Source: Bacillus thuringiensis (GTDB taxonomy: Bacteria; Bacillota; Bacilli; Bacillales; Bacillaceae_G). Taken from it: 64,000 bases of DNA. The first letter of the stretch is position 1, and each line of letters opens with the position of its first letter. Positions 46,326-55,190 of the stretch are shown piece by piece. The stretch spans positions 1 through 64,000 of the forward strand of contig NZ_JACYOF010000008.1 of assembly GCF_014932895.1 (NCBI RefSeq). Direction: 5' to 3'. The translations under genes were made by a program, and so were the position numbers. The notes under the pieces are model-generated. The model was not told where the DNA came from, searched no databases, and worked only from the letters and a program-made list of their open reading frames with translations.

Positions 46326-46341
46326 TATGCAAATCTTCATA
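46326..46341 (-). promoter_or_regulatory. PlcR box of plc
   Basis: TATGCAAATCTTCATA matches the PlcR consensus TATGNANNNNTNCATA at every fixed position. It lies 124 bases before the plc start codon. PlcR with its PapR peptide activates secreted virulence genes at the onset of stationary phase. Confidence 0.9.
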
Positions 46342-46442
46342 TCATTATAACTTTATACATAGTGAATATAATGAATGAATGCACTTACATTGTAATAAAG
46401 TATTGTTAAGCTATTGCAAATACTTGTCTAAATTAATGTAAA

Positions 46443-46477
46443 AAAGAGTAAAGCATACACATGCTTTACTCTTTTTT
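46443..46477 (-). terminator. intrinsic terminator of the NaK channel gene
   Basis: AAAAGAGTAAAGCAT and ATGCTTTACTCTTTT form a 15-base stem. It overlaps the last codons of the channel gene. Confidence 0.85.
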
Positions 46478-46810
46478 TCTATTCGATAATATACTTGGCA
46501 GCTGTACATTAACTGCCAACTTATGAATAAATCCAAACACTAATCCCATCCCAATAAATATGTATAAGATTGTAAATATCTTTCCAAAATCAGTTTGCGG
46601 ACTAAAATTCCCATCACCGACAGTCGTCAACGTGACTACACTAAAATATAAAGCGTCAAGAGTACGCAATCCTTCAACTGTACTATAAAAAATCGTACCA
46701 GATGTTAATGTTAAAAATGTTAATACGAATAATACTTGAAACTCTTTATCTTTCCACGCTCGTAAACAAGCTTTTAGCATCCGTTTCAATGTCAACATAA
46801 ATGAAAGCAT
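46466..46810 (-). CDS. NaK non-selective cation channel
   Basis: This 114-residue tetrameric channel subunit has an amphipathic N-terminal helix (about 1-20), two membrane helices (about 22-45 and 78-103) and a pore loop with the filter TVGDG at residues 63-67. This is the signature of the B. cereus NaK channel used in structural work, which passes sodium and potassium, whereas potassium channels have TVGYG. The ATG at 46810 gives exactly the 114 residues I recall for that protein; GGAAGGGGAAG lies just upstream. A seven-codon extension is unsupported. Its cellular role is not established. Confidence 0.92.
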   Translation of the reverse strand: MLSFMLTLKRMLKACLRAWKDKEFQVLFVLTFLTLTSGTIFYSTVEGLRTLDALYFSVVTLTTVGDGNFSPQTDFGKIFTILYIFIGMGLVFGFIHKLAVNVQLPSILSNRKKE

Positions 46811-46875
46811 TAGACTTCCCCTTCCAAACAAAATACCTTAGTTAAAGGAAAGTCTATCACCTTTCTGTATAGAAA

Positions 46876-46918
46876 AAAAGTAGCCCTCTTCTATTTCTAG
46901 AAAAGGGCTGCTTTTTAC
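46876..46918 (-). terminator. intrinsic terminator of the butanediol dehydrogenase gene
   Basis: AAGTAGCCCT and GGGCTGCTT (with a G-T pair) form the stem around an inner TCTA/TAGA pair, followed by T residues on the minus strand. Confidence 0.7.
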
Positions 46919-46927
46919 TATTCTCTA

Positions 46928-47980
46928 TCATTTAGGTGAAACAAGAATTTTCACTTGTGTTTTATCTTTTACAAGTGCTTCAAATCCTTCTTCAACAACT
47001 TGATCCACTGTAATTTTTTTCGTAATTAATTTCTCCGCTTGAATTTGACCAGAGCTAATTAATTTAATAACAGCTGGGAAGATATGACGGTATCCAAGAA
47101 TACCGATAACTTCCTTTTCTTTTAGTACAAGGTTGTTTGGAGTAATTGTCGCATCTTTTTCCCACACACTAACAATTACAGTTTGTCCTTCAAAGCTTGT
47201 ACTTTCAATCGCTTGACGAAGTACTACTTCAACACCTGTTACTTCGAAGCTCACATTTACACCTAAACCATTTGTTAGATTACGAATTTCTGCTAATACA
47301 TCTTGAGTAGCTGGATTTAATACGTAATCCGCACCTGCTAATTTTGCTAACTCTTGACGTTCTTTAGAAAGTTCAACTGCAATAACAGGAGTTGCTCCTG
47401 CTGCTTTAGCTGCTTGAATGACAAGAAGTCCAATTGGACCACAACCAAACACTGCTACAGCTTCCCCTTCTTTTAATTTACTTTGACGTACTGCATGAAC
47501 TGCTACTGCTGCTGGTTCTACAAGTGCACCTTGTTCATACGTCATTTCATCTGGAATATGATGAACCATATCTTCTGGAACTACTGTATATTCAGAGAAA
47601 CCACCGCCGTCTCCACCAAGACCGTGGAAAACAAGTTGTTCACAAACATTGTAATGTCCATGTTTACAAGCTTCACATTTACCACAAGAGTAGATTGGTT
47701 CTACAACAACGCGGTCTCCCACTTTATGAGATGTAACTCCTTCACCAATTTCTACTACCTCACCACTAAACTCATGACCTAAAATAACTGGTGCTTTCAC
47801 ATGTGTTAACGGGTGCTCTTCTGTCGGAATAAAAATCGGCCCTGCTAAATATTCATGCAAGTCTGTCCCGCAAATACCACACCATTTAACTTTAATCTTA
47901 ACTGCTCCTGGTCTTACAGTTGGTTCTGGTACTTCTTCTACTCGTACATCACGTTGATTATGCCAAAGTAATGCTTTCAT
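46928..47980 (-). CDS. (R,R)-butanediol dehydrogenase / zinc alcohol dehydrogenase
   Basis: This 350-residue medium-chain dehydrogenase interconverts acetoin and 2,3-butanediol with NAD(H), the last step of acetoin fermentation. It has the catalytic zinc site CGTDLHE (about 37-43) and GHEFSGEV (about 68-75), the structural zinc cysteines in YSCGKCEACKHGHYNVCEQ, and the GCGPIGLLV nucleotide fold near 176. The ATG at 47980 has GAGGG nine bases upstream; the three earlier codons contain too close a start. Confidence 0.88.
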   Translation of the reverse strand: MKALLWHNQRDVRVEEVPEPTVRPGAVKIKVKWCGICGTDLHEYLAGPIFIPTEEHPLTHVKAPVILGHEFSGEVVEIGEGVTSHKVGDRVVVEPIYSCGKCEACKHGHYNVCEQLVFHGLGGDGGGFSEYTVVPEDMVHHIPDEMTYEQGALVEPAAVAVHAVRQSKLKEGEAVAVFGCGPIGLLVIQAAKAAGATPVIAVELSKERQELAKLAGADYVLNPATQDVLAEIRNLTNGLGVNVSFEVTGVEVVLRQAIESTSFEGQTVIVSVWEKDATITPNNLVLKEKEVIGILGYRHIFPAVIKLISSGQIQAEKLITKKITVDQVVEEGFEALVKDKTQVKILVSPK

Positions 47981-48205
47981 TTTATACATCCCTCTCTATG
48001 TATATACTTAACCTGGTGAAGTTTACAAATCTATTATAATACTCCTATCCATATATTTCAAAAAAACAATCTCATTTCCACTAATTTTTAACAAATTGCG
48101 TTCAATATTTTGTCACTTTGTACTTTTTCCCACATCTGTTAATTCAATTTCATTGCAGTTGAAATTAGCATTATGCCATAATAGCATAGGAGAGGTGAAT
48201 ATCGC

Positions 48206-49360
48206 TTGAAATATTTTATTTACTTTATTGTTATCGTAGCATTTTTAGATACATTTTCACAATTACCTATTATGAGTACGTTCGCTCAAAGCCTTGGGGG
48301 AACTCCTCTTATTATTGGGCTAGTTGTTGGTATGTACTCATTTGCTAATATGATCGGTAATATTATTGCTGGAGCTGCCGTCGATAAATTTGGTGCAAAA
48401 AAAATACTTTATATAAGCATGGGCATTACGAGTTTCATAGTCTTGTTATACACCGTTGTTCAAAGTGGTGAACAACTATTAGTTGTGCGCTTTATGCACG
48501 GTTTTAGTGACGGATTTTTAATCCCCGCCGCATTTACATTTTTATCAAAACAATCGAATTCAGCAAGGCAGGGAAAAGCTATGGCTCTATCTGGCGCTGC
48601 TGTTGGAACAGCGGCAATCGTAGGACCTGCTTTCAGTGGTATTATGAAAGCAACGGCTGGCATAGAGTGGGTTTTCATTACCATTTCTATTTTAATGGCT
48701 CTTGGCACAATCGTATCTCTATTCTTCTTACCAAATAACGTATCAAGGAAAGATACATCAAGAACTCAAATGATGAACAAAGAAGATATGATTGAACTAT
48801 TAAAATCAGAGCCGTTATTACAAGCATATATTGGTGCTTTTACATTAATGTTTTCACAAGGAATTGTCACGTATATGTTGCCAGTAAAAGTAGAGGCGTT
48901 AGCACTTAAAGCCTCTACAACAGGCATGATGTTAAGTGTGTTCGGAATTACCGCTATCCTCTTCTTCTTACTTCCAACAAATCGTATTTACGATCGATTT
49001 AATCGATCGAAACTAATGCTAATCGGAATTACAGTAATGGCATTAGCGTTATCTTTACTCGGATTATTTGCAACAAAAGGTATGCTCTTCATCGTGATGA
49101 TGATTTATGGAATTGGGTTTGCTATTCTCTTCCCATCAATTAATGCCTTACTTGTTGAAAATACAACGGATAATAATCGTGGGAAAGCATTCGGATTGTT
49201 TTATGCATTCTTCTCATTAGGAGTTGTTGCTGGTTCATTTACAGTTGGAGCCATCGGTGCATCACCTAGCGCCAGCTTCATTATCGGAACTGCGTTCTTA
49301 TTAACATTTGCCGGAATGATTTATGTACGAAGCAAAGTACAAAAGACAATGATAGGTTAA
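48206..49360 (+). CDS. MFS transporter (DHA1-like)
   Basis: This 384-residue transporter has twelve helices. The loop 2-3 motif GAAVDKFGAKKILY (about 56-69) and the motif C-like region GAAVGTAAIVGPAFSG (about 130-145) suggest a proton-driven exporter of the drug or metabolite antiporter type. The start is TTG at 48206, with AGGAGAGGTG eight bases upstream. Its substrate is unknown. The stop codon lies in the loop of its own terminator. Confidence 0.82.
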   Translation: MKYFIYFIVIVAFLDTFSQLPIMSTFAQSLGGTPLIIGLVVGMYSFANMIGNIIAGAAVDKFGAKKILYISMGITSFIVLLYTVVQSGEQLLVVRFMHGFSDGFLIPAAFTFLSKQSNSARQGKAMALSGAAVGTAAIVGPAFSGIMKATAGIEWVFITISILMALGTIVSLFFLPNNVSRKDTSRTQMMNKEDMIELLKSEPLLQAYIGAFTLMFSQGIVTYMLPVKVEALALKASTTGMMLSVFGITAILFFLLPTNRIYDRFNRSKLMLIGITVMALALSLLGLFATKGMLFIVMMIYGIGFAILFPSINALLVENTTDNNRGKAFGLFYAFFSLGVVAGSFTVGAIGASPSASFIIGTAFLLTFAGMIYVRSKVQKTMIG

Positions 49361-49378
49361 TTCCATCATTGTCTTTTG
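49345..49378 (+). terminator. intrinsic terminator overlapping the MFS gene stop
   Basis: AAAGACAATGAT and ATCATTGTCTTT form a 12-base stem, and the gene's TAA lies in the loop. The right arm also contains the stop of the minus-strand remnant at 49366. Confidence 0.8.
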
Positions 49379-49518
49379 TAAAATGCGTATTGATATAACC
49401 CGTAATATAATGGCAGAGTTGGGATAATTCCAATTAATTTAAATACAAAAGGCAATGATACTTCGACAATTTCCTCGGAAATATTTCTTTTCCCCACATA
49501 ATTTGATACACTACACAT
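49366..49518 (-). pseudogene. possible 3' remnant or short ORF with one membrane segment
   Basis: The minus strand reads 50 codons from ATG at 49518, with an ordinary residue mix: KRNISEEIVEVSLPFVFKLI near the middle, then a hydrophobic stretch IGIIPTLPLYYGLYQYAF and the tail YKRQ before TGA. No ribosome site precedes the ATG, and stop codons lie just upstream, so it looks like the tail of a lost membrane protein gene. It could also be a chance frame. The stretch 49361-49760 otherwise contains a terminator and bcr1. Confidence 0.35.
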
Positions 49519-49570
49519 AGATAAACAGTTGTATTACATAAGCTAAAATAATAACTTACTGTACAAATAA

Positions 49571-49604
49571 AAAAGCACACTCTTCAAACGAAGAATGTGC
49601 TTTT
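49571..49604 (-). terminator. intrinsic terminator of inhA2, displaced by bcr1
   Basis: AAAAGCACA and TGTGCTTTT, with inner TCTTC/GAAGA, form a stem followed by T on the minus strand. It lies about 155 bases after the inhA2 stop because a bcr1 copy sits in between. Confidence 0.8.
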
Positions 49605-49606
49605 AT

Positions 49607-49761
49607 TTTATCCCGCATTAACGAGCAGTAAGACTCCTACCTCGAAGTTCGGCGAATGCGAGGAAGTTAGGTGGGAAATAACTGTCCGTAAAAGCCCTAT
49701 TGGTTCAACTAATAATCAGTGGGAATGAACAAACCCTCCACTGATTAAAGTTTCACTTGAT
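49607..49761 (+). repeat. bcr1 repeat element, copy 2
   Basis: This 155 bp copy begins TTTATCCCGC and ends TTTCACTTGAT, where TTGAT stands for the usual TTTAT. It has the conserved GGCGAATGCGAGGAAGTTAG core. Its last base is also the last base of the inhA2 stop codon on the minus strand. It points the same way as copy 3 on the other side of inhA2. Confidence 0.85.
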
Positions 49762-52160
49762 TAACGTCTAATCCAAACAGCACCTGCTGACTTATCCCCT
49801 GCTTGTCCAACAACTTGGAATTTAAGTCCCAGGTTTGGAACTTTTCGTCCTGCATCAGCAATTTGTTTGTTACTGTATACTTTTGAATCATCAAATGTTG
49901 TAACACCTTGTAATCCAGTATAATTAAATTGTCCACGTGTTAATGAATTTACACTCCATGCTGGCGTTTGATCAAATGAAAATGCAGCATCTGCAATTTG
50001 CATGCCTGTATTACCGTACGTTGGTTTCCCGTTTAAATTACCAACAAGTGCTTCTGGATGAGAGTCTACAACACCAAGGAATCCTTCGCCTGGATGCACC
50101 CCAACCCAGTTATCTTTGAAGCTATCATCTGCATACCAAACGACAAGACCTGTATTATACACCGGACCTCTTCCCGCTTTTAATCCATTATCTGATCCAG
50201 CATAGTTTCTCCACTCTAAATAATAATAATGAGGTTTCTTTTCTGTCCCATCAGAAACAACGAATCCAGTTAACTTCATTTTAGACTGCCCTTCCGCATC
50301 GTCAGAAAATACTACTTGTCCATCAACCGTTACATTTACATTATCCATTGCAAAACCTTTATATGTTAAAGCCGGATCTGTAATATAGTCGAATTGTAGC
50401 TTCACTTTCTTTCCTTTAAATTGACTTAAATCATATGATTTATCAATCCATTTTCCATCTGTTGTATCTTTATCTCCTTGAACTACTTTTTCTCCAAGTC
50501 TATCAATTAATGTTTTCGTTCCATCTTCCATTACAGCATGTACTTCGATGAAATCACACTCTGCTTCTAATTCATAATTTGCTTTATAATCGAATTTTGC
50601 ATTTGTTCCTTTTGTTAAATCAAAGAACGGTGTTTCTAATGTTGTATGCATATCATCGCCTCTTGTACTATAATATGCATGCTTTCCAAATTCAGGCTTA
50701 ATCGTTTCAACACTCTTATCTGGTAAGTTCACACGTACAACACCTGGACGATTTGATTTCGTAACACTTTGATCAATATATGTAGGAACGCCTACACCAC
50801 GCTTAATTTTATCGTAATCTACTTCTAATATTTTTGCCCAGTTGCCACCCATATTCTTTTGTAAGAAATCTTTATTTTGTGGCGAGAAACTAGTTGGCTC
50901 TGTTCCTGCTATTTTCCCTGTCCAACTACCTCCACTCATTAATGACCAAGCTTCAACAGGTGAGCCAGTTCCAGTATATTTCGTATCATATTCATCCGGT
51001 AAACCAAGGTCATGCCCAAATTCATGTGCAAACACACCTACTGCTCCATCTTCTGGTTCAATTGTGTAATCATGTGCTGCTACTTTTCCACCCCAATAAT
51101 CTACCTTTGATTTTGTACCTTCAATCACTACTGGATCTGTTGCTAATTTTGAACGATGTGACCAGATTGCATCATCACCTAATTTACCGCCACCAGCTTC
51201 TTGGCCAACACCAGCATGGATTACCATTAAATGATCAATTACACCGTCAGGTTCATTTTGATTCCCATCACCATTTGTATCATATCTATCGAATTGATCA
51301 AACTGAGATAAATCTAACCCTTTCTCAGCGGCTGCATGTAAAGCTTCCTTCACTAAATCACGTGCACCTTTTGGTCCTTTATTATCGTGACCACTGCTAC
51401 CATCCGCTCCATAATCAGATGCTTTTCCTGGAACAGTTAACCACTCTGTTACATATCCGTCTGTCGTATAACTGCCGCCAGACTGTTCTTCATAGTATTG
51501 TTTAAACGTTTTTACTTTTGAACCATCAAATAATGTATAAGGCTCATTACCAAACAACATCTTTTGATAATGTTCTCTACTAAAGTCTTTCGAATACATG
51601 TATCCTGCCGTTTGCTCAATATTATTATGTTTATAATCACTAAATTCAACGAGTAACACTAATACTTTATCAGATCGAACAGATCCCTTATACGGAGCTT
51701 GCTTTGCCTTGGAAGTCGGAACTTGTCCATTCAATTGCTTTTTATTTGGTTCCGGCTTTTGCTCAGGGCTAACATTTTTTTCGGTTTTCTTTACGTTCTC
51801 CTTTTCTTCCATTTTTTTCTCTTTTACTTTTTTCATGAAATCAGATGCTTCTTGTGTATGATCATCTGGAAGAATTTCTTTATTTGCTTGATCTCCTTTT
51901 TTCTTTTCAATATATTGCTCTACAGCTTTTTTCGTCTCTTCTTTAGAAGATGCTGGATTAATTGTTCCTCTTTCTTTCAGTGCTTCCGCTAAACGATCTT
52001 CTTGAATTAAATTATAATCAATTGGTGTTGTAGACACATTATCTTTCTCTTTTGCTGGCGTTTCTGCGTATGCTAACGGAGCACTCATTACAGATGTACA
52101 TCCGATAATTGCCGCAATTGCTAATGATGACAACACTTTAAATGGAGCTTTTCTTTTCAT
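49761..52160 (-). CDS. inhA2: immune inhibitor A metalloprotease InhA2
   Basis: This secreted M6 family zinc metalloprotease of 799 residues degrades host antimicrobial peptides and matrix proteins. It has a signal peptide (to about residue 32, AYA-ET), a charged propeptide (to about 155), the catalytic domain with [14 protein letters not shown] near residue 378, and a beta-rich C-terminal domain that binds calcium. The size and the neighbourhood match InhA2, the PlcR-dependent paralogue. A degenerate PlcR-like box lies upstream. Directly repeated bcr1 elements lie immediately on both sides. Confidence 0.93.
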   Translation of the reverse strand: MKRKAPFKVLSSLAIAAIIGCTSVMSAPLAYAETPAKEKDNVSTTPIDYNLIQEDRLAEALKERGTINPASSKEETKKAVEQYIEKKKGDQANKEILPDDHTQEASDFMKKVKEKKMEEKENVKKTEKNVSPEQKPEPNKKQLNGQVPTSKAKQAPYKGSVRSDKVLVLLVEFSDYKHNNIEQTAGYMYSKDFSREHYQKMLFGNEPYTLFDGSKVKTFKQYYEEQSGGSYTTDGYVTEWLTVPGKASDYGADGSSGHDNKGPKGARDLVKEALHAAAEKGLDLSQFDQFDRYDTNGDGNQNEPDGVIDHLMVIHAGVGQEAGGGKLGDDAIWSHRSKLATDPVVIEGTKSKVDYWGGKVAAHDYTIEPEDGAVGVFAHEFGHDLGLPDEYDTKYTGTGSPVEAWSLMSGGSWTGKIAGTEPTSFSPQNKDFLQKNMGGNWAKILEVDYDKIKRGVGVPTYIDQSVTKSNRPGVVRVNLPDKSVETIKPEFGKHAYYSTRGDDMHTTLETPFFDLTKGTNAKFDYKANYELEAECDFIEVHAVMEDGTKTLIDRLGEKVVQGDKDTTDGKWIDKSYDLSQFKGKKVKLQFDYITDPALTYKGFAMDNVNVTVDGQVVFSDDAEGQSKMKLTGFVVSDGTEKKPHYYYLEWRNYAGSDNGLKAGRGPVYNTGLVVWYADDSFKDNWVGVHPGEGFLGVVDSHPEALVGNLNGKPTYGNTGMQIADAAFSFDQTPAWSVNSLTRGQFNYTGLQGVTTFDDSKVYSNKQIADAGRKVPNLGLKFQVVGQAGDKSAGAVWIRR

Positions 52161-52240
52161 CCTATGTCTCCCCTTTTATAAAACTTAAAATTCAGATAAA
52201 TAAGTGCATTTAAATCGAAATCCCTACTTTCTGCCCTCCC

Positions 52241-52256
52241 TATATAAAAAGACATA
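52241..52256 (-). promoter_or_regulatory. degenerate PlcR-like box upstream of inhA2
   Basis: TATATAAAAAGACATA matches the PlcR pattern except for two fixed positions (A for the fourth G, G for the central T). It lies about 80 bases before the inhA2 start. inhA2 is known to depend on PlcR, so this may be its weak site. The rest of 52161-52629 holds bcr1 and a terminator and no gene. Confidence 0.4.
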
Positions 52257-52325
52257 ATTCTATAAACGTTAAACCTTTTGTTATAGAATCATGCCCTCCA
52301 GTTTTCTGGTCAGACCCTCTATCTT

Positions 52326-52483
52326 TTTATCCCACTATTTGCGGGCAGTAAGACTCCCACCTCAAAATTCGGCGAATGCGAGGAAGTTAGGTGGGAGATA
52401 ACTGCCCGTAAAAGCCCGATTGGTGTGGGCTAATAATCAGTGGGGGATGGACAAAACCCCCACTGATTAAAGTTTCACTTTAT
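52326..52483 (+). repeat. bcr1 repeat element, copy 3
   Basis: This 158 bp copy has perfect TTTAT flanks (52326-52330 and 52479-52483), the target duplication described for bcr1. It contains the hairpin CAGTGGGGG/CCCCCACTG near the right end and the conserved core. It is the most complete copy here, located between inhA2 and the ribose operon. Confidence 0.9.
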
Positions 52484-52585
52484 ATCGAAATATGAAAAAT
52501 AAAGAGTGATTTGTATATATTAAATAGCTTATATTAAAAATTTAAAAGATAATATGCAAAATTGCATGAAAATTCCTTCAAATAA

Positions 52586-52621
52586 AAAAAAGAATCCTAG
52601 TCAATTAAACTAGGATTCTCG
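52586..52621 (-). terminator. intrinsic terminator of the ribose/transaldolase operon
   Basis: GAATCCTAG and CTAGGATTC form a perfect stem followed by eight T on the minus strand. Confidence 0.85.
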
Positions 52622-52629
52622 ATTTCATA

Positions 52630-53277
52630 TTATTTCCCTTGTGTTTTTTCCCAATCAGCTAAGAATTTCTCAATTCCTTGGTCTGTTAATGGATGCTTCA
52701 CTAATGAAGCAATTACGTTTGCTGGGATTGTTGCAATATGTGCACCATTTAATGCTGCGTCAGTTACGTGTACGCTGTGACGTACAGATGCTGCAATGAT
52801 TTCTGTTTCAATGCCGTGAATTGCAAAGATTTCTGCGATTTGGCGAATTAAGTCCATACCGTTATGACCGATATCATCTAGGCGACCTAAGAATGGTGAA
52901 ACGTATGTCGCACCAGCGCGAGCTGCAAGTAATGCTTGAACTGCTGAGAATACTAACGTAACGTTTGTACGAATTCCTAAGTCAGAGAATGCTTTTACTG
53001 CTTTTAAACCTTCTGTTGTCATTGGAACTTTTACGACAACGTTTGGAGCAATTTTCGCTAGTTCTTTTCCTTCTTCGATCATTTTATCAGCTTCTAAGCT
53101 AATTACCTCTGCACTTACAGGACCTTCTACAACGCTGCAAATTTCACGAATGCGCTCGTGGAAATCTACGCCTTCTTTTGCTACAAGTGATGGGTTTGTC
53201 GTTACTCCAGCTAATACGCCTAATGCATTTGCCTCTTTAATTTCGTTAATGTTTGCTGTATCAATAAAGAATTTCAT
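52630..53277 (-). CDS. tal: transaldolase (TalC/MipB type)
   Basis: This 215-residue cytoplasmic enzyme of the small transaldolase group moves a dihydroxyacetone unit between sugar phosphates in the pentose phosphate pathway. The Schiff-base lysine is Lys83 in VVVKVPMT, and the N-terminal [11 protein letters not shown] and VTTNPSL motifs are typical. GGAAG precedes the ATG. It closes the ribose operon 34 bases after rbsB, which links ribose uptake to the pathway that consumes ribose 5-phosphate. Confidence 0.92.
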   Translation of the reverse strand: MKFFIDTANINEIKEANALGVLAGVTTNPSLVAKEGVDFHERIREICSVVEGPVSAEVISLEADKMIEEGKELAKIAPNVVVKVPMTTEGLKAVKAFSDLGIRTNVTLVFSAVQALLAARAGATYVSPFLGRLDDIGHNGMDLIRQIAEIFAIHGIETEIIAASVRHSVHVTDAALNGAHIATIPANVIASLVKHPLTDQGIEKFLADWEKTQGK

Positions 53278-53311
53278 TTGTTATTCTTCCTTCCTAATTT
53301 TCATTTTATAT

Positions 53312-54238
53312 TTATTTGTTTTTCTTAATAAGCTCTAATTCAATCGGAATAGATTTGTCCACTTTTTTACCTTGTGTTATCTCTTTTGCTGTTTGCATCG
53401 CCTTCTCTCCGATTAATTCCGGTTTTTGAGCGACTGTTGCAGCCATACGCCCATCGTTAACCGCCTTGACAGCATCGTCTGTTGCATCAAATCCAACAAC
53501 TACTACATCCGTTTTTCCAGCAGATTTTAATGCCTCAAGTGCCCCTAATGCCATTTCATCGTTATGCGCAAATACCGCTTTAATATCGCTATTCGCTTGC
53601 AAAATATTTTCCATAACAGATAAACCTTTTGCACGATCGAAATCAGCTGCTTGTTTTGCTACTACTTTTAAAGACTTATCAGCTACGTTATGGAATCCTT
53701 TCCCACGCTCACGAGCAGCAGAGGATCCAGGGATTCCTTCTAACTCAGCAACATTTGCTCCTTCACCAACTAATTCACGAATGTAATCACTAGCCATTTG
53801 ACCACCTTCGATATTGTTAGAAGCGATGTGAGAAACAACTTTACCTGAATTCGCAACGCGGTCTACTGTAATAACAGGAACATTCGCTGCATTTGCCGCA
53901 CTGACTGCTGAAGCAACAGCATCTGAATCGGTTGGATTAATAACAACTACATCGACACCTTTTTGAATTAAATCTTCAACATCGTTCGTTTGCTTTGCTG
54001 CATCATTTTGCGCATCAACAGCAATCAATTCAATGCCAATATCTTTCGCTTTTTTCTCTGCACCTTTTTTCAAAGTCACAAAAAATGGATTATTTAAAGT
54101 TGAAACAGAGAATCCAACTTTAATAGTTTTATTTCGACCCTTATCGCTAGAATCCTTTGCCCATTCTGGTGGTTCCATTGAACAACCAGCAGTAATGACC
54201 ATAATACATGCAACGAGTATAAGTAACCATTTCTTCAT
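53312..54238 (-). CDS. rbsB: ribose ABC transporter substrate-binding lipoprotein RbsB
   Basis: This extracellular ribose receptor of the importer RbsABC has 308 residues with a lipobox ITAGC (Cys19). The periplasmic-binding-protein type 1 fold begins VGFSVSTLNNPFF and includes VVVINPTDSDAV. The ATG at 54238 follows GGAGGG by seven bases; the upstream ATG contains that signal and overlaps rbsC's stop. Confidence 0.93.
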   Translation of the reverse strand: MKKWLLILVACIMVITAGCSMEPPEWAKDSSDKGRNKTIKVGFSVSTLNNPFFVTLKKGAEKKAKDIGIELIAVDAQNDAAKQTNDVEDLIQKGVDVVVINPTDSDAVASAVSAANAANVPVITVDRVANSGKVVSHIASNNIEGGQMASDYIRELVGEGANVAELEGIPGSSAARERGKGFHNVADKSLKVVAKQAADFDRAKGLSVMENILQANSDIKAVFAHNDEMALGALEALKSAGKTDVVVVGFDATDDAVKAVNDGRMAATVAQKPELIGEKAMQTAKEITQGKKVDKSIPIELELIKKNK

Positions 54239-54252
54239 CAACTGTCCCTCCA

Positions 54253-55188
54253 TTACGCTTCTTTTCGACGATCAATTAATACAGCTAGTAAGATTACAAG
54301 TCCTTTTACAACTTGTTGGAAGAAAGAAGATACACCTAATAAATTTAAACCGTTATTTAGTACACCGATAATAAGTACACCGATGAATGTACCAACAATC
54401 CATCCTCTTCCTCCAGAAAGACTTGTTCCTCCTAATACAACTGCTGCAATTGCATCTAATTCGTAAGAAGTACCTGCAGTCGGCTGTGCAGAATCTAGTC
54501 GTGATGTTAAGACAATACCTGCAAGCGCTGCCAAAATTCCGGAAAGACCGTAAATCATTACTTTAATTCTCGTAACATTAATACCTGATAGTGCTGCCGC
54601 TTCTTCATTTCCACCAATTGCAAATGTACGGCGACCAAATGTTGTTTTCTTCAAAATGAAGTACAGTACTGCGAAAGCGATCATCATTGTAACAGCTGGT
54701 ACCGGAATACCAAGAAAATAACCGCGGCCAAACATTTGGAACATTAAATGATCACCAAGACCAGTGATCGGACGTCCGTCCATATAAACAAGCGTCAACC
54801 CACGAAAAATAGTCATTGTTGCTAAAGTCGCAATAAATGGAGCTACTTTTCCTTTCGCAATGATGATACCGTTTACAATCCCCATTGCAAGACCAGCAAG
54901 TAGTCCAACTGCCATTGCAAGGAACGGGTCCATGCCACTTGCCATCATTCCAGCAACAAGTGCACTTGCTAATGCTAAAATAGAACCTACCGATAAGTCA
55001 ATACCCCCTGTTAAAATTACAAAGGTCATTCCGAATGCAATAAGCGCATTAATCGATACTTGACGCAGTATATTAAATAAATTTGGAATTTCAATAAACG
55101 CTGGATTTAAAGCTGTAATTACGACGATAATTAATACTAAACCGATTAAAGAACCGAGTTGTTGTAATACATTCCCCTTCTTAGTCAT
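54253..55188 (-). CDS. rbsC: ribose ABC transporter permease RbsC
   Basis: This 311-residue membrane channel subunit of the ribose importer has about eight to ten helices. The stretch GGIDLSVGSILALASALVAG (about 61-80) and the coupling segment LGGTSLSGGRG (about 251-261) are family signatures. It starts two bases after the rbsA stop. Confidence 0.94.
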   Translation of the reverse strand: MTKKGNVLQQLGSLIGLVLIIVVITALNPAFIEIPNLFNILRQVSINALIAFGMTFVILTGGIDLSVGSILALASALVAGMMASGMDPFLAMAVGLLAGLAMGIVNGIIIAKGKVAPFIATLATMTIFRGLTLVYMDGRPITGLGDHLMFQMFGRGYFLGIPVPAVTMMIAFAVLYFILKKTTFGRRTFAIGGNEEAAALSGINVTRIKVMIYGLSGILAALAGIVLTSRLDSAQPTAGTSYELDAIAAVVLGGTSLSGGRGWIVGTFIGVLIIGVLNNGLNLLGVSSFFQQVVKGLVILLAVLIDRRKEA

Positions 55189-55190
55189 CC

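Noticed and set aside
50894-51505. 203-codon plus-strand frame inside inhA2
   Set aside because: Its composition is abnormal (very rich in Leu and His), it has no ribosome site, and it lies opposite a clearly real metalloprotease gene.
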